DNA of 64,000 bases from Corynebacterium pseudodiphtheriticum DSM 44287 (GCF_000688415.1 NZ_JIAH01000007.1:124001-188000), one strand, 5' to 3'. Numbered from the stretch's first letter, positions 1 through 9,255 are shown. Made by a program: numbers and translations. Notes: generated by a model not told the origin, from the sequence alone.

Positions 1-270
1 GCCGTCGCGATGGTTGCGTGGTCGGTGTTGAGCATGTTTATGAGCTGGGCAGCAGTCAGCGGGCAGTTCGGTTTTGGAGCAAGTATGAAAACCGGCTGGG
101 GGATCGGCTGGACTAATTTTGCCAAGTTATTGTTGTTTGCGATCGTCGCTAATCTGGTAGTGACTGTCGCTTTGCTGATTAGCTTTGGTTTGGTCTTAAT
201 TGTTGTTGTTCCCGCATGGTCGCTTGTGACGGCTCACATGTTCCGCCAGGCGGTACCTAGCACCGCATAG
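1..270 (+). CDS. C-terminal fragment of a membrane protein
   Basis: The reading frame is open from the first base of the window, so the start lies upstream and only the last 89 residues are seen. The fragment has two long hydrophobic stretches, roughly residues 5-20 and 40-75, separated by a Gly/Trp-rich loop, and ends in a short polar tail. This suggests a polytopic inner-membrane protein. I do not recognise the family. It converges on oxyR, with 12 bases between the two stop codons. Confidence 0.6.
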   Translation, partial: AVAMVAWSVLSMFMSWAAVSGQFGFGASMKTGWGIGWTNFAKLLLFAIVANLVVTVALLISFGLVLIVVVPAWSLVTAHMFRQAVPSTA

Positions 271-282
271 CCGACCTGCAGC

Positions 283-1245
283 TTAGGAAGAGCGAGTTTG
301 TAGATCGCGGGCACGCTCGACCGCTTGGTGAAATGCTTTTTCTAGCACATCGCCGAGTGCAGCAAAATCGTCGCCACGTGAGCTGGAAGCGCGGTAAACC
401 AACCCAATACGTCGGTCAGCTTGTACCGCGCTAGCAAAATGCGATACAGACAATCCCGGTTTACGGCATTCTGCATCAAGTGCAGACTCCGGAACCAGGG
501 TTGCTCCGAAGTGCGCGACTACTAGTTGCATGATTGTGGTTAGTGAGGCAGCGCGTGTAACCCACGAATTTTGTGATTGTGGTTGGCGGTCAATAAGTCG
601 GCATAGTTCCAAAATTTGGTCCCGGAGACAATGGCCGTCGTCAAGCAATAACAACTCAACTGAATGCAACGCGTCGAGTGTAAGGTCGGAACGGTCAGCA
701 AGTTCATGCTGGTCGTGGATAACTAAAGCCATATTTTCTGTATATAATGGCCGCTCCACGAACGCAGGGACATTGGTGGGGAGTGCTAGCATTGCAACAT
801 CAATTTGCCCGTCGCGCAGCTGCTGTAACAAATGGGCAGTTTGCTCTTCGACGATATGTAGTGTCAGGTTCGGGTATTCAGCTGCCGTTGCCCGCAGGAC
901 ATCCGGCAAAATATACGGTGCCACGGTCGGTATGATGCCTAACGTTAGCGGGCCTTCCAATGTTCCCGCAGATCCACGCGATTCTGTAACGAACAGCTCC
1001 GCAGCTTGCAGCGTAGCCAAAGCGTAAGGCAGTAACCGTTTGCCTGCTGCAGTAACAATCACCTTGCGCGTAGATCGCTCAATAAGCTGGACGCCTAGCC
1101 CCTGCTCTAAAGTAACTAGTGCTTGCGAAAGTGAGGGTTGGGAGATGCCCAACTTAGTTGCGGCGGTACCAAAATGCCGATTCTCGGCGACAGTCGCAAA
1201 TGTGCGTAGTTGTGACAGTGTCGGACTAAACTCCTTATTAGGCAT
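283..1245 (-). CDS. oxyR: LysR-type H2O2-sensing regulator OxyR
   Basis: A 320-residue cytoplasmic LysR-family regulator. Residues 8-66 form the winged helix-turn-helix (SQLRTFATVAE followed by SQPSLSQAL), and the remainder is the two-lobed sensor domain. The peroxide-sensing signature of OxyR is clear: LDDGHCLRDQ followed by ELC places cysteines at 206 and 215, the same nine-residue spacing as the redox pair Cys199/Cys208 of E. coli OxyR, where they form a reversible disulfide. In corynebacteria OxyR is known mainly as a repressor of katA, dps and related genes. The gene lies downstream of, and co-directional with, the DUF3516 helicase gene but has its own promoter, which predicts a leaderless transcript. 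No catalase gene is adjacent. Confidence 0.93.
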   Translation of the reverse strand: MPNKEFSPTLSQLRTFATVAENRHFGTAATKLGISQPSLSQALVTLEQGLGVQLIERSTRKVIVTAAGKRLLPYALATLQAAELFVTESRGSAGTLEGPLTLGIIPTVAPYILPDVLRATAAEYPNLTLHIVEEQTAHLLQQLRDGQIDVAMLALPTNVPAFVERPLYTENMALVIHDQHELADRSDLTLDALHSVELLLLDDGHCLRDQILELCRLIDRQPQSQNSWVTRAASLTTIMQLVVAHFGATLVPESALDAECRKPGLSVSHFASAVQADRRIGLVYRASSSRGDDFAALGDVLEKAFHQAVERARDLQTRSS

Positions 1246-1252
1246 AGTTATG

Positions 1253-1258
1253 ATTTTA
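1253..1258 (-). promoter_or_regulatory. -10 hexamer of a probable leaderless oxyR mRNA
   Basis: TAAAAT on the minus strand, followed after 7 bases by the oxyR ATG (1245). Transcription would start at or next to the start codon, and no Shine-Dalgarno sequence is present. This supports the chosen start. Confidence 0.55.
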
Positions 1259-1425
1259 TCGAAAATTTTAGTGTGGGGCTATCAACGGTGAGCAGAGACT
1301 AGTGGCCACCGGAAATCAGTAGGAATAAGGTTGCGCAGAACCACGGTATGACCATGGCATGACTGTGCTGGCAATGCCAGCCGTGGACAGTGGCGAAATA
1401 GCATGCATTCTTCCTGCAGCATTCG

Positions 1426-3984
1426 TTAGCGCTCGATACGCAGATCCCTAAGCCTAACTTCACCAGCATCGTCACTGGCGTCTAAGTCGACGGTAGCAAC
1501 GAACTGGAAGTCATTATTTCCTTCTGGATCTCTAATGATCTGTCGGACGGGCCAGAGGCGCGAGCGTGCAGAGGCATCGAGGTGAAAATATTCCGGGCCG
1601 CGTGCTTCGGGGCCAGTATCAAGATCGGTGTATTGCTCAAAATAATCATCCAAAGCATCGCTGATATCTGGATAATTCTCCAGGTAATCAAGCAACTGTT
1701 CGAGACGCTCTTCTCGTTCTAGGGCAAAAAGTTGCACTAGACGGAACATATAGTTGCGTACCATGATCTTCAAAGCGCGTGGGTTCGCGCTTAGTGCGCT
1801 AGGATCCTCTACACCGAATGCCAGCTCGCGGTCGACTCGTTCTTGCGAGACCGGTGCATCTTCGTCGGTCATGGTTGCCCACTCGTCGACAAGCGAAGAA
1901 TCCACTTGTTGAATCAGCTCTCCGAGCCAAACGATGATATCCGAAAGCTCATCAGTCTTGGCCTCGGCAGGGACAGAATGGTTCAACGTGCGCCAAGCAT
2001 CGGTAAGATACCTCAGTACGACCCCTTCGGACCTGGCCAGTCCATAGGTTGCGATCAAATCCGAAAAGGTCATGGAGTTTTCCAACATATCGCGCACGAC
2101 CGACTTTGGCGAGATGTCAAATTCTCTGGCCCAGGGGTGTCCCTGGCAATAAGTCTCAAAAGCTGCGTCTAATTCTTCACGACATGGCATTGGCCAGTTG
2201 ATTTCCTCAACGATTTTCATTCGTTCCGTGTAATCAACGCCTTCAGCTTTGAGTGCATTGATTTCTTCGCCTCGTGCGAACGATTGCTGCGCCTGGAGAA
2301 GTTGGCGAGGATCATCCAAGATGGCTTCAAAAGTGGAAATCACGTCTAATGTGTAAGTGGGAGAGTCCGGGTCCCATAAACCAACCGCCGCCAGAGCAAA
2401 TGGAGCCAAAGGTTGGTTTAGCGCGAAATCACGCTGTAATTCTTCAGTCAGGTGGTAGCGTCGGCCCTGTGAATCCGTTCCCGTCTCGTTGGCGGGCTTG
2501 TCCACGATACCCGCATTTCGTAAACCACGGAATAGGGAAGTCGCGGCCAAAATTGACTGATTTTGTTGTGCTCGGGTGTCGTGGTTGGAACGAATCAGAT
2601 GCTTCATGTGCGCATAGACATCTCCAGGACGGGCGATCACATTGAGCAACATAGAATTGCTCATCTGGAACTGGCTGCTGAGCGATTCCGGCTCGGAGTT
2701 GATGAGCCGCTCATAAGTCTTTTCTGACCAAGAGACTTCGCCATCACGTGGAGCTTTCTTTTTAAGCTTCTTTAAGCGCTTTGGATCATCGCCGGCTTTG
2801 CGACGCATCTTTGCGTTCTCAATTTCGAACTCGGGCGCCAGTACGACGACGGTGCCTTCCGTGTCGTAGCCAGCACGACCCGCACGGCCGGCAATTTGGT
2901 GGAATTCACGGGATTTGACGATGCGTTCTCGTCGCCCATCGAATTTTGCGAGGCCAGTCAACAGAACCGTACGGATCGGGACATTAATGCCCACTCCGAG
3001 GGTATCTGTTCCACAAATGACCTTCAGCAATCCAGTTTGCGCTAGCTTCTCTACCAGTCGCCGGTATTTGGGCAGCATTCCTGCATGGTGCAAACCGATA
3101 CCACGGCGAATCATCTTCGACAGTTGCTTGCCGAAAGTGGTGCTGAAGCGGAAATCACCAATCTCCTCGACCATTCGCTGTTTTTCTTCGGAATTTAAAA
3201 AAGAGGTTGCGGTTAGTGATTGAGCCTGTTCAGTGGCTTTGCGCTGCGAGAAATGCACGACATAAATGGGGGCCTTGTGGTTGTCCACAAGGGTATCGAT
3301 CATTTCCTCGACAGCAATGAATTCATAGCTGAATGCTAAGGGGACCGGGCGGGTGGTACCCGTTACTAGGGTAGTTGTTCGACCAGTGCGTTGAGTGAGG
3401 TCTTCACGCAGCCAGCTGACGTCGCCGAGAGTCGCCGACATTAGAACAAATTGCGCTTGGGGCAACTCGAGTAGGGGAACTTGCCAGGCCCAACCTCGGT
3501 CTGGTTCCGAATAGAAGTGGAATTCGTCCATCACGACTTGGTCGATTCTGGCGTCTTTGCCGTCACGCAAAGCGATATTAGCCACAATTTCCGCAGTAGC
3601 AGCGATGATAGGAGCATTGCCGTTAACCGTGGCATCGCCGGTCATCATCCCCACGTTTTCCGGGCCGAAGACGTCACAAAGCGCAAAGAATTTTTCGCTT
3701 ACTAGGGCTTTGATCGGGGCAGTGTAAAACGAACGTTTACCTTCCGCGAGACAGAAGAATTGTGCAGCAGTTGCCACCATAGTCTTTCCGGAACCGGTTG
3801 GCGTCGACAGAATGACGTTGTCCCCGGCTAAAGCAGCGAGACTAGCTTCTTCTTGTGCGGGATAAAGGGATATGCCTTTATCCTTTGTCCAGCGAAGAAA
3901 TGACTCCCAGATGGATTCCTCAAGCAATGAGGAGGGAACTTCTGACAGATCAGGCACTACGTCGTTAAGATTCACATCCACCAC
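1426..3984 (-). CDS. DUF3516-family DEAD/DEAH-box RNA helicase
   Basis: An 852-residue superfamily II helicase. Motif I (TPTGSGKT) is at residues 61-68, motif II (DEFH) at 153-156, motif III (SATL) at 183-186 and motif VI (QIAGRAGRAG) at 363-372, so both RecA-like lobes are intact. The remaining ~450 residues correspond to the actinobacterial DUF3516 region, with a Lys-rich linker around residues 395-415. Ski2/HelY-like enzymes of this layout are presumed to unwind RNA; the substrate of this family is not established. The start is a GTG. The PAC2-family gene ends 19 bases upstream on the same strand, so the two are probably one operon. Confidence 0.85.
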   Translation of the reverse strand: MVDVNLNDVVPDLSEVPSSLLEESIWESFLRWTKDKGISLYPAQEEASLAALAGDNVILSTPTGSGKTMVATAAQFFCLAEGKRSFYTAPIKALVSEKFFALCDVFGPENVGMMTGDATVNGNAPIIAATAEIVANIALRDGKDARIDQVVMDEFHFYSEPDRGWAWQVPLLELPQAQFVLMSATLGDVSWLREDLTQRTGRTTTLVTGTTRPVPLAFSYEFIAVEEMIDTLVDNHKAPIYVVHFSQRKATEQAQSLTATSFLNSEEKQRMVEEIGDFRFSTTFGKQLSKMIRRGIGLHHAGMLPKYRRLVEKLAQTGLLKVICGTDTLGVGINVPIRTVLLTGLAKFDGRRERIVKSREFHQIAGRAGRAGYDTEGTVVVLAPEFEIENAKMRRKAGDDPKRLKKLKKKAPRDGEVSWSEKTYERLINSEPESLSSQFQMSNSMLLNVIARPGDVYAHMKHLIRSNHDTRAQQNQSILAATSLFRGLRNAGIVDKPANETGTDSQGRRYHLTEELQRDFALNQPLAPFALAAVGLWDPDSPTYTLDVISTFEAILDDPRQLLQAQQSFARGEEINALKAEGVDYTERMKIVEEINWPMPCREELDAAFETYCQGHPWAREFDISPKSVVRDMLENSMTFSDLIATYGLARSEGVVLRYLTDAWRTLNHSVPAEAKTDELSDIIVWLGELIQQVDSSLVDEWATMTDEDAPVSQERVDRELAFGVEDPSALSANPRALKIMVRNYMFRLVQLFALEREERLEQLLDYLENYPDISDALDDYFEQYTDLDTGPEARGPEYFHLDASARSRLWPVRQIIRDPEGNNDFQFVATVDLDASDDAGEVRLRDLRIER

Positions 3985-4003
3985 CGTAGTCGATCAATGA
4001 AAG

Positions 4004-4957
4004 CTACTCTTCTTCGTCTGCTTCTCCATGCTCAGTACCGTCGAGGGAATTTAAGAACTGTTCGAACGATGCTCCGATCTCATCACCAGTCGGCATATTT
4101 TGCTCACCTGGCAAGATAGCTTGAGGATTCTTTTCTCGGTAACGTTCTAAACCCTCATCGAATTGTTCTTCTAACCCAGCTACTAGGGATTGCACCTCAT
4201 CGGCTTGATAAATCTGTTCTTCTAGCTGTTGACTGGTGCGCTGGATGTCGTGCTCCAAGCTCCCCAGCGGCAAATCCAAATTGCTAGCGTTAGCGACTGA
4301 ACTAAGCAAATTGTACGTCGCCAGCGGATAAGGCGAGGAGGCTACATAGTGTGGAACATGAGCTGTGTAACCAGCGACATTACGACCTCGCTTGTGCAAC
4401 GCACGCTCTAGGTAGAGAGCAGCGGAGCCTGGCACCATGAGTTTTTGATCCCACGAAACTAGGCGCTTGATTAATTCCTGAGAATTGCCGTGGCCGGAAA
4501 TCGTCATCGGTCTCGTGTGGGGGACGGTCATGGGGGCGGCGTAGAGACAAATTGTCTGTTGCACATCCAGTTTTTCGACGAGGTCAGCGACCGCCTCGGT
4601 GAATCCATTCCAACGCAAATCTGGTTCTGGTCCGGACAGTAGCAAAAACGGCTTACCCTGGTTATCTCGCAAAACCTTGATGCTAATTTCGGTGTTTTCG
4701 ATCTCGACCGGCTCGTTGTTTGCGATGGTTACCGCCGGGCGCCGAGAACGGTAATCGACTAGTTCATCTGAATCGAATGTGGCTACTGGGCGATGGTCTA
4801 GCGCCGAAATGAGGTGGTCGGCAGCCGCCTCCACAGCCATTCCAGCATCAGCATAACCGTTTAATGCCACCACTAAAGTCAGGCGGTCGTTGGAATTGTT
4901 ACCCATATCGGGTGCCGGATATTCCAGTTCGTACATTTCACGTGCATCGTCGTACAT
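4004..4957 (-). CDS. PAC2-family protein (proteasome-assembly-chaperone-like)
   Basis: A 317-residue cytoplasmic protein of the PAC2 superfamily. Conserved features include the N-terminal LVVALNGYADAGMA stretch, the central FLLLSGPEPDLRW, and the LYAAPMTVPHTRP region with SGHGNS. I chose the ATG at 4957 rather than the in-frame start 16 codons upstream because an AGGAGGTGC ribosome site precedes it directly. Eukaryotic relatives are 20S proteasome assembly chaperones. To my knowledge corynebacteria generally lack a 20S proteasome, so the bacterial role is unknown. It is the first gene of a probable operon with the DUF3516 helicase and is divergent from the DUF4192 gene across a 301-base region containing paired DnaA boxes. 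Confidence 0.8.
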   Translation of the reverse strand: MYDDAREMYELEYPAPDMGNNSNDRLTLVVALNGYADAGMAVEAAADHLISALDHRPVATFDSDELVDYRSRRPAVTIANNEPVEIENTEISIKVLRDNQGKPFLLLSGPEPDLRWNGFTEAVADLVEKLDVQQTICLYAAPMTVPHTRPMTISGHGNSQELIKRLVSWDQKLMVPGSAALYLERALHKRGRNVAGYTAHVPHYVASSPYPLATYNLLSSVANASNLDLPLGSLEHDIQRTSQQLEEQIYQADEVQSLVAGLEEQFDEGLERYREKNPQAILPGEQNMPTGDEIGASFEQFLNSLDGTEHGEADEEE

Positions 4958-4961
4958 TGGC

Positions 4962-4970
4962 GCACCTCCT
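4962..4970 (-). promoter_or_regulatory. strong ribosome-binding site fixing the PAC2 gene start
   Basis: AGGAGGTGC on the minus strand, 4 bases before the ATG at 4957. It favours this start over the upstream in-frame ATG at 5005, which has only a weak AGAAGGA-like site. Confidence 0.7.
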
Positions 4971-5102
4971 CGTTGCATTCTAGCGCTGTTGCGCGCGACT
5001 GACATTCAGTCCTTCTCCGCATCAGTTTCTACATGGTGTAACGCCGAAATATGAGACCTTATTCCGTGCATAGCTGGGAGGCAACCCAGTTGCCCGCGCG
5101 AG

Positions 5103-5126
5103 TGTGGATAACTTTAGTTATCCACA
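5103..5126. promoter_or_regulatory. paired inverted DnaA boxes (24-bp palindrome)
   Basis: TGTGGATAA at 5103-5111 and TTATCCACA at 5118-5126 are both perfect matches to the consensus DnaA box, in opposite orientation and 6 bases apart. Including the flanking CT/AG, the element is an 11-bp perfect inverted repeat around a 2-base centre. It lies in the 301-base divergent region between the PAC2 gene (ATG 4957) and the DUF4192 gene (ATG about 5259). No dnaA, dnaN or other origin gene is nearby, so this is more likely a DnaA titration, regulation or regeneration site than the origin. The rest of the interval holds a smaller inverted repeat (GGCAAC-CCA-GTTGCC, 5080-5094) and no convincing gene. 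Confidence 0.65.
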
Positions 5127-5258
5127 GATTAGCTTGCTCGTGCTCGAATAGCATGGAAAGGCATAGTAAAAGCATTGACACTGGTTGGCATGAGGAACCG
5201 GAATTCGAAAAGATCACATGCTCGATATCGGCACGGCAATGCTGCTAGAAAAAGCGCA

Positions 5259-6335
5259 ATGCACGAGAACCGTAGTAGTGGTGAAAATGGGCTCCTAGCT
5301 GCGACGCCGGACGAATTGATTGCAAACCTACCGGGATTGCTAGGTTTTTACCCAGAAGAATCGTTTGTAGTCCAGGGATATTATTCAAAACCGGACGGTA
5401 GCGTCTATATTGGGCCGACAGTCCGAGTTGATTTGAGTGATGATTTTCCTAGTGGAGAAATAGCCCGTTATCTGGCAAATGCGCAATGCGCATTCCACGT
5501 TGGGTTTATTGTCAGCGACCGTGCCGTAGGTAATGACCATGAATATTCAGGGTGGATTGAAAAACAAGCCTGGTTTCAAGCTATTCAACAGGCAGATGCG
5601 GCTGGAAAAGTTCCGCTCATGGGGTGTTGGTTGGTTGATGAAACCCGTGAAGGCGCACGGTATCGCTTGTTATTTGGTGTAGAAGTGCTTTATGACGAAA
5701 TCACACCAACGATCTGGCGGACTGGCACAGTTGGATCGGTTGTGGCATCTCCGGCGATGCACCCATGGAGTCTTCGCAACGAACTTCCTAGCTTAACCAG
5801 GCAAGAAGCGTTTGCTTATTTGCTTGGTGATGACACCGACAGTGACGAAGAACAACGAACAGCTCGTACTCGTGAGATACAACGGCGGGTCAACCGATCT
5901 TCGAGTGTTGACGCAAACGCAAGTAGTGATGCAACAGCATTGCTGAATGGCCTTGCCAGAAATGACGTAACGACAGAGGAGTTGTTATCCGAGGAAGAAA
6001 TAATCGACTCGGTCGGGATCTGGATGTCGCGTACTGTGCTTAGGGATGAAGTGATCGGCGTGATGCTAGACGCCCCGGAAGCTGCGAAAAATCTGTTGAT
6101 AGCAGCGGTGCGCAGCCTATCCGGGGAGTTGCGTGCAAATGCCCTGGCAACACTCGCACTGGTTTTTCTTGAACTCGGGCAGGTCTTATCTGCAAGCCAG
6201 GCATTAACGGTCGCGTTACATGAGCAACCAAGCCACAATTTAAGCCAATTATTATTTGCGGCTGTAAGTTCCGGAATGCACTATGCGGCTCTCGACGCGG
6301 TTAAGTGCGGGCTCTTGGATGAGAATGAGCGTTAA
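5259..6335 (+). CDS. DUF4192-family protein
   Basis: A 358-residue soluble protein of the actinobacterial DUF4192 family. The N-terminal signature ([23 protein letters not shown]) and the [15 protein letters not shown] central segment ([11 protein letters not shown]) are typical. The C-terminal third is Ala-rich and helical ([17 protein letters not shown]) and resembles a tetratricopeptide-like segment. No function is established for the family. The start is uncertain: 5259 is the ATG closest to the family signature, but it has only a weak upstream purine run, and in-frame starts exist at 5190 and 5175. The 3' end overlaps the convergent galE gene by 35 bases. Confidence 0.75.
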   Translation: MHENRSSGENGLLAATPDELIANLPGLLGFYPEESFVVQGYYSKPDGSVYIGPTVRVDLSDDFPSGEIARYLANAQCAFHVGFIVSDRAVGNDHEYSGWIEKQAWFQAIQQADAAGKVPLMGCWLVDETREGARYRLLFGVEVLYDEITPTIWRTGTVGSVVASPAMHPWSLRNELPSLTRQEAFAYLLGDDTDSDEEQRTARTREIQRRVNRSSSVDANASSDATALLNGLARNDVTTEELLSEEEIIDSVGIWMSRTVLRDEVIGVMLDAPEAAKNLLIAAVRSLSGELRANALATLALVFLELGQVLSASQALTVALHEQPSHNLSQLLFAAVSSGMHYAALDAVKCGLLDENER

Positions 6336-7293
6336 CACCTAACTGGCGAGTGAATTCCCAGGCGTCTGCAACAATAGTCGGCAGGTTTGTGCGCGTGGGG
6401 TTCCAACCGAGTTCGGTGGTGATCTTGGCAGAAGAAGCAACGAGGGTGGCGGGATCACCTGCACGACGTGGGGCCAATTCAGCCGGGATTGGGTGGCCAG
6501 TCGTCGCGCGAACCTGGGAGATCACTTCCTGCACTGAATAACCATTACCCGAACCCAGGTTGTAGACCCTGTGCGAGCTTTTTATATTTGACTCTAGAGC
6601 AAGCACATGGGCCTGAGCCAAGTCGTAAACGTGGATGTAATCTCGCACGGCGGTGCCATCTGCCGTGGGGTAATCGTCACCGAAAACCATGATCTTGTCA
6701 CGATGACCGAGTGCTACCTGCAAAATTAGCGGAATAAGGTGAGTCTCTATACGACGATTTTCACCAATTTTGCCGTAGGCTCCAGCGACATTGAAATACC
6801 GCAAGGATGTCGCTGCCAGTCCATAAGCTTTAGTGTAAGAACTAATGATATGGTCAATCGCTAATTTGCTGGCGCCGTAAGGGTTGGTGGGTTTAGTAGG
6901 CGCGGATTCCTCAATCGGCACCGACTCGGGTTCGCCGTAGGCTGCAGCCGTGGAGGAAAAAACGAGATTGGAAACCTGGTGTGCCCGCATAGCGTCGAGT
7001 AAACGAAGTGTAGTGACTACGTTTGCGTGCCAATACAACTCAGGGTTAGACACGGATTCTCCAACGAGGCTGCGTGCAGCACAATGCACGACGGCGTCAA
7101 ATGATTTCTCTGCAAGGACTTGATCAATTATCTTGCTGAGCTCACCTTCGATTAAGTGGGCTTCTGCCGGCACTGCATCGCGGTTGCCGGTAGAAAAATC
7201 ATCAATGATGCTCACGTCATGGCCGGATTCGAGGAGAACAGCACTGCAAACGCTTCCGACGTATCCAGCGCCACCAGTGACCAACACGTGCAT
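6301..7293 (-). CDS. galE: UDP-glucose 4-epimerase
   Basis: A 330-residue extended short-chain dehydrogenase/reductase of usual GalE length. The N-terminal NAD-binding loop is [10 protein letters not shown] (residues 5-14). The catalytic Ser lies in SSTAAAYGE, and the YxxxK pair is in NPYGASK. It interconverts UDP-glucose and UDP-galactose in the cytoplasm and so feeds galactose into arabinogalactan. The ATG is preceded by AGGAGCC. It sits directly downstream of dtxR (48 bases) on the same strand. The sigB-dtxR-galE order is a known corynebacterial arrangement. Confidence 0.94.
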   Translation of the reverse strand: MHVLVTGGAGYVGSVCSAVLLESGHDVSIIDDFSTGNRDAVPAEAHLIEGELSKIIDQVLAEKSFDAVVHCAARSLVGESVSNPELYWHANVVTTLRLLDAMRAHQVSNLVFSSTAAAYGEPESVPIEESAPTKPTNPYGASKLAIDHIISSYTKAYGLAATSLRYFNVAGAYGKIGENRRIETHLIPLILQVALGHRDKIMVFGDDYPTADGTAVRDYIHVYDLAQAHVLALESNIKSSHRVYNLGSGNGYSVQEVISQVRATTGHPIPAELAPRRAGDPATLVASSAKITTELGWNPTRTNLPTIVADAWEFTRQLGVNAHSHPRART

Positions 7294-7341
7294 GTTTATG
7301 TGGCTCCTGTGTTCGACGTTATGAAATGGGATGGCTAGCGA

Positions 7342-8022
7342 CTAATTAGTCGCGATGCGGATCGCGTGGCCCAGGGTTTCGTTAAGAACAACTTTCGGCC
7401 CATCACCAGCAGTCAAAATTACGGAATGGCCATAATTAACAACATTGACTTTGGCGCCAACCACGATGCCAGCATTGGTCAATTCGCGTAGCCGGTCGTT
7501 TTCGGACTGCAAGATTTCGTTAATCTGCGCAACAGTTCCGTCGATTTCTTGCTCTTCTGGAAGATCAATTGCGCGTGCAACCTTAGGGAGAGACTCGACA
7601 TCGACGCCGAGCTCTTCTAGAGCCGGAACCGGGTTGCCAAATGGAGAGCGGGAACAGTCCTGCACGATGGATGCCACGTGACGCTCAACGTTGTCACTCA
7701 TTACGTGTTCCCAACGGCAGGCTTCGTCGTGCACGTCGTGGATATCGACGCCGAGGACTTCAGTAAGTAGCAGCTCCGCTAAACGGTGTTTGCGCATGAC
7801 CTTAGTGGCTAATTCACGCCCGTGAACAGTCAGATCCAAACTGCGGTCTGGACGGACGTGCAGCAGGCCGTCGCGTTCCATGCGTGCGACAGTCTGTGAG
7901 ACCGTCGGGCCTGACTGCTCTAAGCGTTCTGCGATACGAGCTCGCAGTGGAGTGATTCCTTCTTCTTCCAGCTCATAGATCGTACGCAGGTACATCTCAG
8001 TGGTATCGACCAAGTCCCTCAC
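7342..8022 (-). CDS. dtxR: iron-dependent repressor DtxR
   Basis: A 226-residue Fe(II)-dependent repressor. The N-terminal ~60 residues match the DtxR winged helix ([17 protein letters not shown], then [17 protein letters not shown]). All metal ligands of the diphtheria protein are present at the same numbers: His79, Glu83 and His98 for the ancillary site, and Met10, Cys102, Glu105 and His106 for the primary site. A C-terminal SH3-like domain follows (residues ~150-226). With iron it represses siderophore and heme acquisition genes. The start is a GTG with AGGAAGG upstream. The gene lies behind the sigB terminator and so needs its own promoter. Confidence 0.97.
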   Translation of the reverse strand: MRDLVDTTEMYLRTIYELEEEGITPLRARIAERLEQSGPTVSQTVARMERDGLLHVRPDRSLDLTVHGRELATKVMRKHRLAELLLTEVLGVDIHDVHDEACRWEHVMSDNVERHVASIVQDCSRSPFGNPVPALEELGVDVESLPKVARAIDLPEEQEIDGTVAQINEILQSENDRLRELTNAGIVVGAKVNVVNYGHSVILTAGDGPKVVLNETLGHAIRIATN

Positions 8023-8064
8023 GTTGGGAAACCTTCCTGTTAATTCGTCTAATGCCTGCTGGCT

Positions 8065-8070
8065 ATTCTA
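8065..8070 (-). promoter_or_regulatory. candidate dtxR -10 hexamer
   Basis: TAGAAT on the minus strand, four bases downstream of the T-run of the sigB terminator and 42 bases before the dtxR GTG. Its position immediately after a terminator makes it the likeliest dtxR promoter. No convincing -35 hexamer is visible. Confidence 0.45.
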
Positions 8071-8073
8071 TCG

Positions 8074-8109
8074 CAAAAAGAAGGCCTGGTACGGATTAAC
8101 CAGACCTTC
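8074..8109 (-). terminator. rho-independent terminator of sigB
   Basis: On the minus strand GAAGGTCTGGT and ACCAGGCCTTC form an 11-bp stem (one G-U pair) around an 8-base loop, followed by TTTTTG. It lies 31 bases after the sigB stop codon and separates sigB from dtxR. Confidence 0.85.
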
Positions 8110-8140
8110 ACGGTGCTTCGTGACCGTTAATAACTGTTGA

Positions 8141-9130
8141 CTATTGCGCGTATTCGCGTAGGCGATCAGCGCGGTGGCCGTCACGTAGCTTTGCCATCAC
8201 TTCTCGCTCGATTTGGCGGACGCGCTCGCGAGACAGTTCAAATCGCCGACCGATCTGGTCCAGGGTGCGTGGAACCCCGTCATCTAAACCGTACCGTAAG
8301 CGGATGACATCTTGTTCTCGTTGTTCCAAGGTGCCGATGACATCCCGTATATCGGAGTGTCGAAGCGAAGCCACGACTGCAGATTCCGCGTCGGTCGCTT
8401 CAGCATCTTCGATGAAATCTCCCAATGGTGCCTCTTCGTCGGCGCCGACAGGCATATCGAGAGAGACCGGGTCACGCGATTGGTGGAGCAGCATCTCTAT
8501 CTTGTCCTCGGGAATGCCGGATTCTTCCGAAAGCTCCTCGTTGGTGGCCTCGCGCCCTAGAGACTGGTACATTTCCCGTTTGATTCGGGAAAGTTTGTTG
8601 ACCTGTTCGACAAGATGAACTGGAAGGCGGATGGTTCGTGACTGATCTGCCATGCCACGTGTAATTGCCTGACGTATCCACCACGTTGCGTACGTAGAGA
8701 ACTTAAAGCCTTTGTCATAGTCGAACTTTTCCATGGCTCGAATCAGCCCGAGGTTGCCTTCTTGTATAAGGTCCAGCAGGGGCATGCCACGCCCGGTATA
8801 ACGCTTGGCGAGGGAGACCACCAGACGTAGATTAGCCTCCAAGAGGTGGGAGCGTGCTTTTTTCCCTTGTTTCGCAAGGACCTTCAAATCACGTTTTTTG
8901 GCGCGAGTTAGATGCTGCTCTGGATCGTTAAGCAAATGTTGCGCATACAAGCCAACCTCGATTTGCTGTGCGAGTTCAATCTCGTCGTCAGCGGTCAACA
9001 GATCGGTTTTACCGATGCCATTCAAATAAACCCGAACTAAATCCGCAGATGGATTGTCGTTCGTGTGGCCACGACGGGAGCCCCGATCCTGCTCTTCTTC
9101 GTCGAATTCTTGCACGGGAGCGGTAGTCAC
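8141..9130 (-). CDS. sigB: RNA polymerase group 2 sigma factor SigB
   Basis: A 329-residue sigma-70 family protein with region 1.2 ([18 protein letters not shown]), the highly conserved region 2 ([20 protein letters not shown] and [15 protein letters not shown]), region 3 and the region 4.2 helix-turn-helix ([19 protein letters not shown]). It lacks the long acidic N-terminal extension of the sigA product encoded about 6 kb away, which marks it as the primary-like, non-essential factor. In corynebacteria SigB directs transcription in stress and transition phase. The GTG start follows GAGGAGG. The upstream region carries a SigH-type promoter, and a strong terminator ends the unit. Confidence 0.95.
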   Translation of the reverse strand: MTTAPVQEFDEEEQDRGSRRGHTNDNPSADLVRVYLNGIGKTDLLTADDEIELAQQIEVGLYAQHLLNDPEQHLTRAKKRDLKVLAKQGKKARSHLLEANLRLVVSLAKRYTGRGMPLLDLIQEGNLGLIRAMEKFDYDKGFKFSTYATWWIRQAITRGMADQSRTIRLPVHLVEQVNKLSRIKREMYQSLGREATNEELSEESGIPEDKIEMLLHQSRDPVSLDMPVGADEEAPLGDFIEDAEATDAESAVVASLRHSDIRDVIGTLEQREQDVIRLRYGLDDGVPRTLDQIGRRFELSRERVRQIEREVMAKLRDGHRADRLREYAQ

Positions 9131-9168
9131 AGTGATGGCCTCCTCAAGTTGCCGTTTACATAGCTAAT

Positions 9169-9195
9169 AACGATTCATTGACATGTGTTGTTCCC
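9169..9195 (-). promoter_or_regulatory. SigH-type promoter of sigB
   Basis: On the minus strand GGGAAC (9195-9190), 18 bases, then GTT (9171-9169). This fits the GGAA-N17/18-GTT pattern of corynebacterial and mycobacterial SigH (heat and oxidative stress) promoters. It is about 40 bases upstream of the sigB GTG and suggests that the stress ECF factor drives sigB. Confidence 0.6.
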
Positions 9196-9255
9196 TGTGT
9201 CATTGCAGGGGTAATTGTCGGGGGTAATTTAAGGCGAAAATAGGGTTTATGGTGA

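Noticed and set aside
714..722. CGTGGATAA inside oxyR as a DnaA box
   Set aside because: One mismatch, within coding sequence, and no partner site nearby.
5051..5248. A 65-codon open frame spanning the paired DnaA boxes
   Set aside because: No ribosome site, Cys-rich random composition, and it runs through the palindrome; more likely noncoding.
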